A stretch of 64,000 bases of DNA, from positions 62,001-126,000 of the forward strand of contig JAGXQZ010000071.1 of NCBI GenBank assembly GCA_018336015.1, in the 5' to 3' direction. The DNA is from Algoriphagus sp. GTDB lineage: Bacteria; Bacteroidota; Bacteroidia; Cytophagales; Cyclobacteriaceae. Made by a program: the position numbers and the translations under genes. Shown in pieces: positions 42,814-51,235 of the stretch. The notes under the pieces were generated by a model. It worked only from the letters and a program-made list of their open reading frames with translations. It was not told the DNA's origin and did not search any database. Position 1 is the stretch's first letter; every line of letters begins with the position of its first letter.

Positions 42814-44091
42814 ATGGCTTACCTAGAACCGGCTCCGATTAAGGATAGAGAAAATCCTTTGGAGTCAATGATGGAGAGATTCAACATTGCCGCAGAGAAA
42901 CTCGGCTTGTCTGATGAGGTGTACAATGTGCTGAAAAATCCTGCCAAGCAGGTGATTGTGTCCTTGCCCATCACGATGGACAATGGGAAGATTCAAGTTT
43001 TTGAAGGGATTCGAGTCATTCACTCCAATATTCTCGGGCCTGCTAAAGGCGGGATTAGATTTGCTCCTGACGTGCACTTGGATGAAGTAAGGGCCCTTGC
43101 TGCCTGGATGACCTGGAAATGTGCCGTAGTGGATATCCCTTATGGAGGAGGCAAAGGAGGAGTAAGATGTAATCCCCGGGAGATGTCAAAAGGGGAAATC
43201 GAGCGTTTGATGCGCGCCTATACCATGGCAATGATTGATGTTTTTGGTCCTGATAAAGATATTCCTGCACCAGACATGGGGACAGGGCCTAGAGAAATGG
43301 CTTGGTTGATGGATGAATATTCCAAAGCACACGGAATGACGGTGCCTGCAGTGGTTACCGGAAAGCCTTTGGTTTTGGGAGGATCTCTTGGAAGAACAGA
43401 AGCTACAGGTAGAGGGGTGATGGTATCGGCTTTGGCGGCGATGCAAAAGTTGAAAATCAATCCTTTCCAAGCTACCTGCGCTGTACAGGGATTTGGAAAT
43501 GTGGGTAGCTGGGCAGCAAGACTTCTGGAAGAAAGAGGTCTGAAAGTTGTAGCAATCTCTGACCATACCGGTGCTTTTTACAATGAAAAAGGAATCAATG
43601 TCGTGGAGGCAATTGCTTACCGTGATGCCAATAATGGTACTTTGGAAGGCTTTGCCGGAGGCGATAAAATGGAAAATGCAGGCGACCTGTTGACTTTGGA
43701 AGTGGATGTGCTTGTACCTGCTGCTGTGGAGGACGTCATTACGATCGCCAATGCAGATAAAATCAAAGCCAAGCTAATCGTGGAAGGTGCCAATGGGCCG
43801 ACTTCAGCCAAAGCTGACGCGATCCTGAACGAGAAAGGAATCATGGCTGTGCCGGATATTTTGGCAAATGCAGGCGGTGTGACGGTTTCTTACTTTGAGT
43901 GGGTTCAGAATAGACTTGGCTACAAGTGGACTGCTGACCGGGTAAACCGTCGTTCGGATAGAATCATGAAGGATGCCTTTGACCATGTGTATGAGGCCTC
44001 AGTGAAATATGATGTGCCGATGAGGATCGCAGCCTACATCGTAGCGATAGATAAAGTAGCGAAGACCTACACCTTCCGAGGAGGTTTCTAA
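42814..44091 (+). CDS. gdhA: Glutamate dehydrogenase (Glu/Leu/Phe/Val dehydrogenase family)
   Basis: This 425-residue enzyme interconverts glutamate with 2-oxoglutarate and ammonium. It shows VFEGIRVIHSNILGPAKGGI, the active-site segment MTWKCAVVDIPYGGGKGGVR, DIPAPDMGTGPREMAWLMDE, the Rossmann segment CAVQGFGNVGSWAARLLEER and VEGANGPTSAKADAILNEKG. Length matches the small hexameric class. Coenzyme choice (NAD or NADP) is not certain. It has its own predicted promoter and sits between cdsA and psd. Confidence 0.93.
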   Translation: MAYLEPAPIKDRENPLESMMERFNIAAEKLGLSDEVYNVLKNPAKQVIVSLPITMDNGKIQVFEGIRVIHSNILGPAKGGIRFAPDVHLDEVRALAAWMTWKCAVVDIPYGGGKGGVRCNPREMSKGEIERLMRAYTMAMIDVFGPDKDIPAPDMGTGPREMAWLMDEYSKAHGMTVPAVVTGKPLVLGGSLGRTEATGRGVMVSALAAMQKLKINPFQATCAVQGFGNVGSWAARLLEERGLKVVAISDHTGAFYNEKGINVVEAIAYRDANNGTLEGFAGGDKMENAGDLLTLEVDVLVPAAVEDVITIANADKIKAKLIVEGANGPTSAKADAILNEKGIMAVPDILANAGGVTVSYFEWVQNRLGYKWTADRVNRRSDRIMKDAFDHVYEASVKYDVPMRIAAYIVAIDKVAKTYTFRGGF

Positions 44092-44111
44092 GCCAATTCA
44101 GGGGAAAAAGT

Positions 44112-44119
44112 TAACTTTG
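44112..44119 (+). promoter_or_regulatory. -7 promoter box of the psd gene
   Basis: TAACTTTG fits TAnnTTTG, 43 bases before the psd ATG at 44162. No obvious -33 box. Confidence 0.4.
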
Positions 44120-44161
44120 GGCGTGGGGAGAGTTTCTCCACGCCTTTTTAATGAAAAGCGT

Positions 44162-44824
44162 ATGATGACAATACATAAAGAAGGAAGAGTGCTTTTGTTT
44201 TGGATGATGCTCATCCTCGCCGGGCTCAATTACCTGTTATATTATTATTTGCCTGAGGAAAGGCTTTTAATGAATGTGTCCATTTTGGTCAGCGTGATTC
44301 TTTACCTGATCGTGCTTCAGTTTTTCAGAAACCCAGTTTTTGAAGCTCCTCAGGAAGATGGGATTGTATTTGCTCCTGCTGATGGCAAGGTAGTGGTGAT
44401 CGAAGAAGCTGTGGAGGATGAGTATTTGAAAGAAAAGCGGAAGCAAGTATCCATTTTCATGTCTCCGATCAATGTACATGTGAACCGTTCCCCGGTCAAA
44501 GGTGTAGTGGAATACTTCAAATATCATCCCGGTAAATACCTGGTAGCTTGGCATCCTAAATCCAGTACAGAAAATGAGCGGACTTCGATGGTAATCAAAG
44601 ACACTAAAGGCAACAAAATCATGGTCAGACAGATCGCCGGAGCTTTGGCCAGAAGGATCAAATGGTATGTGAAAGAGGGTTCCCCGCTTGAGCAGGGTGG
44701 AGAGTTTGGATTTATTAAGTTTGGTTCCAGAGTAGATCTCTACCTTCCCCTTGATGCCGAAATCCTTTGTCACCTGGATCAAGTGACCAAAGGTGCCCGT
44801 ACACCGATTGCCAGATTAAAATAG
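44162..44824 (+). CDS. psd: Phosphatidylserine decarboxylase family protein (short, archaeal-type)
   Basis: This 220-residue protein makes phosphatidylethanolamine. It has two N-terminal transmembrane helices (LLFWMMLILAGLNYLLYY, VSILVSVILYLIVLQFF), then FAPADGKVVVIEEA, IFMSPINVHVNRSPVKG, MVRQIAGALARRI and the self-cleavage site FIKFGSRVDLYLP at Gly188-Ser189, where processing would create the pyruvoyl group. The start at the ATG pair 44162/44165 is preferred over a TTG 45 bases upstream, whose translation lacks the membrane-start pattern and crosses the -7 box. Confidence 0.92.
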   Translation: MMTIHKEGRVLLFWMMLILAGLNYLLYYYLPEERLLMNVSILVSVILYLIVLQFFRNPVFEAPQEDGIVFAPADGKVVVIEEAVEDEYLKEKRKQVSIFMSPINVHVNRSPVKGVVEYFKYHPGKYLVAWHPKSSTENERTSMVIKDTKGNKIMVRQIAGALARRIKWYVKEGSPLEQGGEFGFIKFGSRVDLYLPLDAEILCHLDQVTKGARTPIARLK

Positions 44825-44853
44825 TTGAATCAATCTTGGGATTACGATAAAAT

Positions 44854-44886
44854 AAAGGCCTTCTGAATTATCAGGAGGCCTTTTTG
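44854..44886. terminator. Bidirectional terminator between psd and the convergent gene
   Basis: AAAGGCCTTCTGA and TCAGGAGGCCTTT pair around ATTA, followed by TTTTT on the plus strand. The stop codon of the minus-strand gene (44873-44871) lies inside the stem, so one hairpin serves both genes. Confidence 0.85.
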
Positions 44887-45338
44887 ATGCGGTATATCCA
44901 AGTGCCCAAGCCAATTGAAGCGACAAAAAAGATTAGACTGAGCCATTCAAATGGTCTTTTTTCGGAGATCTTTTTTTCGATTTCAGCATCTTTTTCAGCC
45001 AGAGCTCTTTTCAGGATTTGGCCCTCTTTTTCAAGTTTGATTGCAATGGATTTGTAGTCCTCTTTTTCTTGGGTGATGGTGACTTTTTCTATGGTACCCT
45101 GCATTCTTAGCTCTTCCATGATCTGATTATCTTTGATCAGGATTCGTTGCAGCCATTCGTTGGTCTCGATCATGTCCTTCTTGGTTCTGTTTCCAAAAAT
45201 GCCCGTTTTCTTACTTTCAGAAGCCTTCCATTGAGTATGGAGTAGGTCTCGCTCCTCAATCATCCGCTGCAGCTTGGCGCTTTCGATACTGTCTGCCTGC
45301 CCTAAAGAGATAAAAAGCGTAAAAATAAAAGTCAGCAT
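44871..45338 (-). CDS. Unknown exported protein with coiled coil and C-terminal membrane helix
   Basis: This protein of about 155 residues starts at ATG 45338 (MLTFIFTLFISLGQAD, signal peptide); a TTG two codons upstream is the alternative. The middle (residues about 20-125) is charged and helical with heptad-like spacing (IEKVTITQEKEDYKSIAIKL, LAEKDAEIEKKISEKRPFEW), a likely coiled coil. It ends with a transmembrane helix (LSLIFFVASIGLGTWIYRI) and a basic tail. I recognise no family; it looks like a membrane-tethered periplasmic coiled coil. Confidence 0.75.
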   Translation of the reverse strand: MLTFIFTLFISLGQADSIESAKLQRMIEERDLLHTQWKASESKKTGIFGNRTKKDMIETNEWLQRILIKDNQIMEELRMQGTIEKVTITQEKEDYKSIAIKLEKEGQILKRALAEKDAEIEKKISEKRPFEWLSLIFFVASIGLGTWIYRIKKAS

Positions 45339-45437
45339 AACCAATCGTTTGTGCTGACTTTTGCAAAATACAAGCCAAAATAGTTTTCAGTAATCCGTGT
45401 TCAGTCTCAGTTTTCAACACTAGTTACTGATCACTTC

Positions 45438-46130
45438 TTACCGATCACTATTCTTCCACCCTCTTGTCATTTCCTTTTTTCCAGGAGGTCCCGGAAGTGT
45501 TTGGACTTCCAGACCCAGTTCTTTCAGGTCCCGTTTCAGTTGGCCCATCGCGCAATAGGTTGTGAAAAGTCCTCCCGGACGCATGGCCTCCACCACTTTT
45601 TCTAAGATTTCTTTTTTCCACAACTCAGGCTGTTTACTAGGAGCAAATGCGTCAAAAAACACCACATCTGAGGGGTAAAGCTGTACTTCCTCGAGTGTGG
45701 CCTGGTCTTTTTTCATATTAAAGTACTCAGATACAGGACCACCTTCACCCCAAGGGAATTGGTGCAGCGCTTCATAATATTTGTGGTAATGCCAAATGCT
45801 GTGGTCGTGCTCGATGTAGTTGAGTTGGGAGTAGATCTCTTTTTCCAGCGGAAAAGGCTCAATAGTATGGTAAAGAACTGGAATCTGATTTTGTTCTGCC
45901 CAGACTAAAGTTAGCCATGCATTGAGACCAGTGCCAAAACCCACTTCAAAAACCCGAATGGGATATTTCCTAGGGTTTCTTGCCAGCCATGAATCCAAGC
46001 CATAGATCATAAAGACGTGAATGGATTCTCGATAGGCTCCATGAAAGCTGTGGTAAGTCTCCTGAAGGCCCTCATGATAGAGTGAGTGTGAACCGTCCTC
46101 GGTGGTGATGATTTTTACTGGAGTGCTCAT
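45438..46130 (-). CDS. mnmD: tRNA (5-methylaminomethyl-2-thiouridine) methyltransferase MnmD
   Basis: This 230-residue protein has a Rossmann methyltransferase core with SAM site RVFEVGFGTGLNAWLTLVWA and the conserved block YPSDVVFFDAFAPSKQPELW, then LEKVVEAMRPGGLFTTYCAM and a C-terminal GPPGKKEMTRGWK, the pattern of MnmD/MnmC methyltransferase domains. It carries only the methyltransferase part, without the FAD oxidase domain of MnmC. Its start overlaps the ispF stop by 4 bases. Confidence 0.9.
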   Translation of the reverse strand: MSTPVKIITTEDGSHSLYHEGLQETYHSFHGAYRESIHVFMIYGLDSWLARNPRKYPIRVFEVGFGTGLNAWLTLVWAEQNQIPVLYHTIEPFPLEKEIYSQLNYIEHDHSIWHYHKYYEALHQFPWGEGGPVSEYFNMKKDQATLEEVQLYPSDVVFFDAFAPSKQPELWKKEILEKVVEAMRPGGLFTTYCAMGQLKRDLKELGLEVQTLPGPPGKKEMTRGWKNSDR

Positions 46131-46609
46131 ACTTTATAAATCAATGCGGTACAGTAAGCAGAAATACCCTCTTCTCTACCCACAAATCCCAGCCATTCAG
46201 AAGTAGTCGCTTTGATAGAAATGGCATCTTCAGTCACATTCATAACTTCTGCTAGGCAGGTTTTCATAGAAGGAATGTGTGGGTTGAGCTTGGGTACTTG
46301 GAGACAGACGGTGGAGTCTAGATTACCTAATTCGTAGCCGGCTTCCCGGATCATTTTCATGACTTCCTTCAGGAGAAGCTTACTGTCAATCCCTTTGTAT
46401 TTTGGGTCCTTATCCGAAAAGTGGTATCCGATATTTCGCATATTGGCTGCTCCAAGTAGGGCGTCGCAAATCACATGGATGAGCACGTCGGCATCTGAAT
46501 GGCCTACAGCACCTTTGACATGATCTACTTTAATTCCGCCTAGCCAAAATTCATAGCCTTCTTTCAACTGGTGGACATCATATCCAAAACCTATTCTAAA
46601 TGGAGTCAT
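46127..46609 (-). CDS. ispF: 2-C-methyl-D-erythritol 2,4-cyclodiphosphate synthase
   Basis: This 160-residue enzyme of the MEP isoprenoid pathway has the diagnostic RIGFGYDVHQLKEGYEFWLG (Asp-x-His metal ligands) and GHSDADVLIHVICDALLGAA (third ligand His and HSDAD), then KDPKYKGIDSKLLL and EDAISIKATTSEWLGFVGRE. Length is typical of the trimeric enzyme. It lies 2 bases after the M16 peptidase gene and overlaps mnmD by 4. Confidence 0.96.
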   Translation of the reverse strand: MTPFRIGFGYDVHQLKEGYEFWLGGIKVDHVKGAVGHSDADVLIHVICDALLGAANMRNIGYHFSDKDPKYKGIDSKLLLKEVMKMIREAGYELGNLDSTVCLQVPKLNPHIPSMKTCLAEVMNVTEDAISIKATTSEWLGFVGREEGISAYCTALIYKV

Positions 46610-46611
46610 GT

Positions 46612-47847
46612 TTAATTTGATTGATAGTATAGCACAGAGGATTGATCTTCTTTGAGAAGTTGATTTGCCCAGGTTTTGATTTCCTGAGCGGTGAGCTTTG
46701 ATTTGTCTTCAAACTCCTGCCAATATAAACCCGGGTCACCCAAATGTGCATAGTATGCCAAATTCATGGCGCGGTTGAGGAGTTGTACGTTCTCATAGGT
46801 CTTCATCGCCTCACCTTGGTTTTTTATTTTTTGAAGGGAAAGTTCGGTGATTTCCCGAGACAGAAATTCTTCAATGACCTCATCCAAGGCTTTTTCAGCT
46901 GCTTTTGCCGAAATACCCTGCTCCATTTTGCCAGAGAAAACGAGGAGTCCCGGATCTACCGAACCGGTGATGTAAGCACCTACGGAGGCAAAGATTTTTC
47001 CATTCTTTACCAATCGCTGCTCCAGAAGGGATGACTTTCCAAAGCCCATCAAATCACTGATCAGGTCAGCCTCCAAGTAACCCGGAGCGCCTTTTTCAGG
47101 CATTTTATAAGTTTTATACAAGGCATCTGTTGGCACTTTGGCAGCTACTTCTTTGGTTTTCTTCGCCAATTGAGGCTGCTCTTTTGGAATAGAAACATGT
47201 TTTGTGGCTTGAGCTCGTATGGGGCCAAACCATTTGTTGGAAAGCAGCTCAATCTGGGTTTTTGTGACATCTCCCGCCACGACGAGGATGGCATTGCCAG
47301 GATGGTAGTTTTTCTTATAAAAATCCCAAACATCTTCTCGGGTGTATCCTTCGATGTCACTAAGATCTTTTCCAATGGTAGGCCACTGGTAGGGGTGAGT
47401 TTCAAATGCTAAGCCCCTCATGTGATGCCAAACATCTCCGTAAGGCTGATTGAGGTAACGTTGCTTAAACTCCTCCATGACTACTTTCCGCTGAGTCTCG
47501 ATGGTCTTTTCACTCAAAGTGAGCTGTAGCATCCGATCTGATTCGAGCCAAAAGGCCGTTTCGATATTTGAGGCAGGCAACGTCATGTAGTAATTGGTGA
47601 TGTCGGGGCTTGTGAAGGCATTGCATGAACCACCAACTCGCTCCAGTTCTCGGTCAAAAACCGGCACATTGGCCGAACTGCCAAACATCAAGTGCTCGAA
47701 AAAATGCGCCAGCCCTGTTTTCCCTCTTTCTTCAAATCTGGATCCTACTTTATACAGCAGGTTGAAGACGGCGATTTTTGAGCTGTGGTCTTCATGGACG
47801 ATTACTTCCAGTCCATTATCCAAGTAAAAGCGGTGGTAGTCGAGCAT
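46612..47847 (-). CDS. M16-family zinc peptidase
   Basis: This 411-residue protein has the inverted zinc motif H48-F-F-E51-H52 (GLAHFFEHLMFG) with the expected downstream Glu region (ETQRKVVMEEFKQR), and the substrate-groove segments YTREDVWDFYKKNYHPGNAI and LVVAGDVTKTQIEL. It lacks a clear signal peptide. It is a single-chain pitrilysin-like peptidase; partner M16 subunits are often separate genes, none being adjacent. It heads the unit with ispF and mnmD. Confidence 0.93.
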   Translation of the reverse strand: MLDYHRFYLDNGLEVIVHEDHSSKIAVFNLLYKVGSRFEERGKTGLAHFFEHLMFGSSANVPVFDRELERVGGSCNAFTSPDITNYYMTLPASNIETAFWLESDRMLQLTLSEKTIETQRKVVMEEFKQRYLNQPYGDVWHHMRGLAFETHPYQWPTIGKDLSDIEGYTREDVWDFYKKNYHPGNAILVVAGDVTKTQIELLSNKWFGPIRAQATKHVSIPKEQPQLAKKTKEVAAKVPTDALYKTYKMPEKGAPGYLEADLISDLMGFGKSSLLEQRLVKNGKIFASVGAYITGSVDPGLLVFSGKMEQGISAKAAEKALDEVIEEFLSREITELSLQKIKNQGEAMKTYENVQLLNRAMNLAYYAHLGDPGLYWQEFEDKSKLTAQEIKTWANQLLKEDQSSVLYYQSN

Positions 47848-48037
47848 TGGTGATATTGGTACGAAAATAAGTTAGGGAAGCAGGATTTTGTTTGGGTTGA
47901 ATTTTCGTGAAAGAAGATTTTTTCACAAACCTTTACTCCTGCCATTGATGTAAGAAGTCCTGATTTTTACAAAAAAAACCGAACTTTGGTTCAGATCGCT
48001 AAGTTAGACTTCCCAAACATACTTCTCGCCCAATCTG

Positions 48038-49600
48038 ATGAAAAAACACCGCGTAGACCTGAGTAAAACAGGACAGTTTTCCTCTTTTTTCTTAGACTAT
48101 ATTAAAGGTAGGGAGGAGCTCAAACCTTTTTTTTCCCATTCTCCCAACATTGAAAGCTTTAAAGATGCGATCAGGGCTAAGTCTTTCTCCTCGGAAAAAA
48201 GAGAAATTTTGGCAGATGTGCTAGAAAAGCACTATCAAGGTGTAGAGCTCTCTGAACTTTCACAGCAAAACCTCTCCTCCTTAATAAAGCCCAACACGTT
48301 TACCGTAACTACCGGACATCAACTCAATCTGTTTACCGGACCACTTTATTTCATTTACAAAATCGTATCCACGATCAACCTTGCTAAAAGCCTTCAAAAA
48401 GCTTATCCGGATTATCATTTTGTCCCGGTCTATTGGATGGCTACTGAAGATCATGATTTCGATGAGATCAATTATTTCAAATTAGACGGAAAAAAATACC
48501 AATGGCAAACGAATCAATCGGGTGCTGTGGGCGATTTTGAGCTGGATGCTACTTTCAAAGAGTTTATGAAGAGCGTGAGTTTCGCTCCTGATCTTTTCAA
48601 AAAGGCATATTCAGAAAGCAAAACCTTAAGTGAGGCAGTCAGAAAGTACGTAAATGAATTATTTGGAAAAGAAGGATTGCTGGTAGTGGATGGGAATGAT
48701 TCTTCGCTAAAAGGTCAATTCCGAGACGTCATCCTCTCTGATTTATTTGATCACGATCCCTATCAAAAGGCGCATCAAGCGACCCAAGAGTTGGAGAAGT
48801 TGGGGTATAAGAGTCAGATTTTTCCTAGAGAAATCAACCTGTTTTATCTGGAAAAAGGCGTAAGGGAGCGGATCGAACGGGTAGGAGAAGTGTTTAGTGT
48901 GGTAAATACAGACCTTCGATTTACTGAAAGCGAAATCAGGTCATTGGTAGAGAATCATCCTGAGCGATTCAGTCCAAATGTGGTTCTGAGGCCTGTTTTT
49001 CAGGAAATGATTTTGCCTAATCTTGCTTACCTAGGAGGTCCGGCAGAAGTGGTTTACTGGCTTCAATTGAAAAGGGTTTTTGACCGATTCCAAATTCCTT
49101 TTCCTGTGTTAATGCCGAGAAATTTCGCACTGCTTTTGAATCAAACGGCTGTAAAGAAAATGGACCAGCTCCAGTGGGCTGTGGAAGATTTATTTGTCGA
49201 TTATGAATCTTGGAAAAAAGAGTTCATTAAAACAAAGTCAGATCTGGATTTAAGCCTCACGGTTGAGCGAAATATGATCAAGGACTTATTTGAAAGAAAG
49301 GCAAAAGAAACTTCATCTTTGGACGCAACTTTGGTCCATGCCTTTGAAGCAGGAAAAGTGAGAAGCTTGAAGATTTTGGATCAGATGGGTGCAAAATTGA
49401 GAAAAGCAGAAGAACGGAAGCAAGAGGTGGAATTGTCAAGAGCAAAAACCGTATTGGAATATTGTGCACCTGGAGGTAGTCCTCAAGAGCGAGTGGTAAA
49501 CCTGATGCAGTTTTATCTTGAATATCCTGGTCTTTTGGAAGCTTTCTTGGAAAGTTTTGATCCTTTTGATTATCACATGTTAGTTTTTGAAATTACCTGA
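48038..49600 (+). CDS. bshC: Bacillithiol biosynthesis cysteine-adding enzyme BshC
   Basis: This 520-residue protein matches BshC: FTVTTGHQLNLFTGPLYFIY, VPVYWMATEDHDFDEINYFK, VVDGNDSSLKGQFRDVILSD, PNVVLRPVFQEMILPNLAYL and GGPAEVVYWLQLK. BshC couples cysteine to glucosaminyl-malate, the last step of bacillithiol synthesis, so the organism should use bacillithiol as its low-molecular-weight thiol. The coiled-coil insertion at about 390-470 is usual. It is alone here, without bshA or bshB. Confidence 0.95.
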   Translation: MKKHRVDLSKTGQFSSFFLDYIKGREELKPFFSHSPNIESFKDAIRAKSFSSEKREILADVLEKHYQGVELSELSQQNLSSLIKPNTFTVTTGHQLNLFTGPLYFIYKIVSTINLAKSLQKAYPDYHFVPVYWMATEDHDFDEINYFKLDGKKYQWQTNQSGAVGDFELDATFKEFMKSVSFAPDLFKKAYSESKTLSEAVRKYVNELFGKEGLLVVDGNDSSLKGQFRDVILSDLFDHDPYQKAHQATQELEKLGYKSQIFPREINLFYLEKGVRERIERVGEVFSVVNTDLRFTESEIRSLVENHPERFSPNVVLRPVFQEMILPNLAYLGGPAEVVYWLQLKRVFDRFQIPFPVLMPRNFALLLNQTAVKKMDQLQWAVEDLFVDYESWKKEFIKTKSDLDLSLTVERNMIKDLFERKAKETSSLDATLVHAFEAGKVRSLKILDQMGAKLRKAEERKQEVELSRAKTVLEYCAPGGSPQERVVNLMQFYLEYPGLLEAFLESFDPFDYHMLVFEIT

Positions 49601-49706
49601 AATCAACTTGGAGAAAGGTGATCAGCTGGATATAATCCGGCAGGAAGTTTATTCAAACAATTTTAGAAAATGCCATCTGGCCATTAAAGAAATAATTTAA
49701 ATCCTG

Positions 49707-50276
49707 ATGAAAACCAAACAGGAACTACGCTCTGCGTACAGACAGCTTAGGAAAAAGCTCAGCTCGGAACAGGTCAAGCAAAAATCCAAGGAAATATGCC
49801 GCCAAGTGGAAACTTGGTTAACTGAGAATCCAAATTTGGATCACTTTCATCTGTTTTTCCCGATTGACCGATTTAATGAGGTCAACACCTTTTATATAAA
49901 AGAGGTATTGGAAAATAAAGAAAAGGCAATCTACACCTCGCAAGTTCTCAAAGAAGAATTAGGGATGGAGACGCTTAAGCTTCCCAAGGATGCGGCATTT
50001 TTCCTAGACGAATGGGGAATTCCTGTTCCCCAAGAATCCATTATGGTGTCGCCCAATAAACTGCAGGTAGTATTTGTTCCACTTTTGGCCTATGACCAGA
50101 ATGGAAATAGGGTGGGCTTCGGAAAAGGGTACTACGATGCTTTTTTGGCCACACTGTCTCCTGAGGTGATAAAAGTGGGGCTTAGCTTTTTCGAGCCAGA
50201 AAGTCAAATCATTCCTGAGGAACATGATGTGCGATTGACCATGTGTATCACTCCTGAAAAAGTGCTATTTTTCTAA
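49707..50276 (+). CDS. 5-formyltetrahydrofolate cyclo-ligase
   Basis: This 189-residue protein converts 5-formyl-THF into 5,10-methenyl-THF with ATP. It has the N-terminal KTKQELRSAYRQLRKKL helix and the C-terminal signature VFVPLLAYDQNGNRVGFGKG with YYDAFLA, which forms the ATP/substrate site. Length is normal. It lies 106 bases after bshC, with a small secreted-protein gene 15 bases downstream. Confidence 0.95.
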   Translation: MKTKQELRSAYRQLRKKLSSEQVKQKSKEICRQVETWLTENPNLDHFHLFFPIDRFNEVNTFYIKEVLENKEKAIYTSQVLKEELGMETLKLPKDAAFFLDEWGIPVPQESIMVSPNKLQVVFVPLLAYDQNGNRVGFGKGYYDAFLATLSPEVIKVGLSFFEPESQIIPEEHDVRLTMCITPEKVLFF

Positions 50277-50291
50277 ATAACTTTAACTTGT

Positions 50292-50789
50292 ATGAAAAAG
50301 GTCTTTTTTAGTTTCTTTTTACTTCTAAGTTTTTCATATCTCAATCAAACCTTCGCTCAATACCAAATGCGGGGGTACAATACCATGATAGGTTTTCGGG
50401 CGGGAACTTCATTTGGTGGTACAATCAAAAGATTTATTACCGATCATGATGCCATCGAAGCAATGGCTTTTAACAGATGGAAGGGATGGAATTATACCTT
50501 GCTCTATGTTCATCACATGGATGTGCGGGAGTTTCGAGGTATGGAGTGGTATCTAGGTGGAGGAGGCCACTATGGAATATGGAATGAACCCAAAGCCGAA
50601 CCACCATGGGTATATAAAGGTACTACGGATTACAGAGCATATGGAGTAGATTTTATAGCTGGCTTGGAGTATAATTTCTATAATACCAATGTGTATTTGA
50701 GTTTTGATTGGAAGCCAGCATATAATTTTGTGGACTTTACAAAACTTTGGTGGGACGAAGCAGCCTTTACATTGAAATATTCCTTCTGA
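50292..50789 (+). CDS. Unknown small outer-membrane/secreted protein
   Basis: This 165-residue protein has a Sec signal peptide (MKKVFFSFFLLLSFSYLNQT, cleaved near FAQ) and short amphipathic strands rich in aromatics (MIGFRAGTSFGGTIKRFI, WNYTLLYVHHMDVREFRGM, YGVDFIAGLEYNFYNTNVYL, ending AAFTLKYSF). This is the appearance of a small outer-membrane beta-barrel with a C-terminal Phe. No family name is offered. It has its own terminator. Confidence 0.75.
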   Translation: MKKVFFSFFLLLSFSYLNQTFAQYQMRGYNTMIGFRAGTSFGGTIKRFITDHDAIEAMAFNRWKGWNYTLLYVHHMDVREFRGMEWYLGGGGHYGIWNEPKAEPPWVYKGTTDYRAYGVDFIAGLEYNFYNTNVYLSFDWKPAYNFVDFTKLWWDEAAFTLKYSF

Positions 50790-50795
50790 ATTTAG

Positions 50796-50830
50796 AAAAC
50801 CGGTTAAAAAATGAACCGGTTTTTCATTTT
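50796..50830 (+). terminator. Rho-independent terminator
   Basis: AAAACCGGTT (50796-50805) and AACCGGTTTT (50814-50823) pair around AAAAAATG, followed by T-rich sequence. Confidence 0.85.
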
Positions 50831-50934
50831 TTAGCAATAAATAGTCTAAAAAATTGAAAAAATTGAATCAATTATTTTGAAAATTCTCTTTTAGTAAATT
50901 TTATTTTTATCAAATAGAATATTTTTAAAATAAT

Positions 50935-50961
50935 CTTAGGCGAAAACATAAAAAGCCTAAG
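50935..50961. other. Hairpin CTTAGGC / GCCTAAG followed by TTTT
   Basis: A 7-bp perfect stem with a 13-base A-rich loop, followed by TTTTATACTT. It is 105 bases beyond the previous terminator, so it could end a small RNA or be a second terminator. Low confidence. Confidence 0.35.
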
Positions 50962-51104
50962 TTTTATACTTAAAAACCACCAAAAAATCTCATTTCCCTG
51001 AGTTTTGAATATTTTTTTCAGAAGAAAAATTTTTTTTAAAATGTTGAAAAATGACGATTTTCCGAAATATTGTTTTGGTAATGTTAAAAAATCTAGCCTT
51101 TTGG

Positions 51105-51119
51105 GTTAATATTTGTTAA
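51105..51119 (+). promoter_or_regulatory. GTTAAT-ATTTGTTAA element, second copy
   Basis: Counterpart of the element at 1107; lies 131 bases before the SusC start. Confidence 0.3.
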
Positions 51120-51235
51120 TAATGATGGATCAAACCAAATAATTAGCTTTTAGGGCCATTGAAACGAATTTTTTACCGCTTTTGAAATTCAAGGCAAATA
51201 AATTTTCTTTACGGATCAACTAAACTAAATACCTT

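Larger units (their letters stand above)
50831..51235 (+). promoter_or_regulatory. AT-rich leader of the second SusC locus
   Basis: No gene was seen. The stretch holds a CTTAGGC/GCCTAAG hairpin (50935-50961) and the GTTAATATTTGTTAA element (51105-51119) shared with the first SusC leader. It lacks a LacI-type palindrome like that of the first locus, so the two loci are likely regulated differently. Confidence 0.5.
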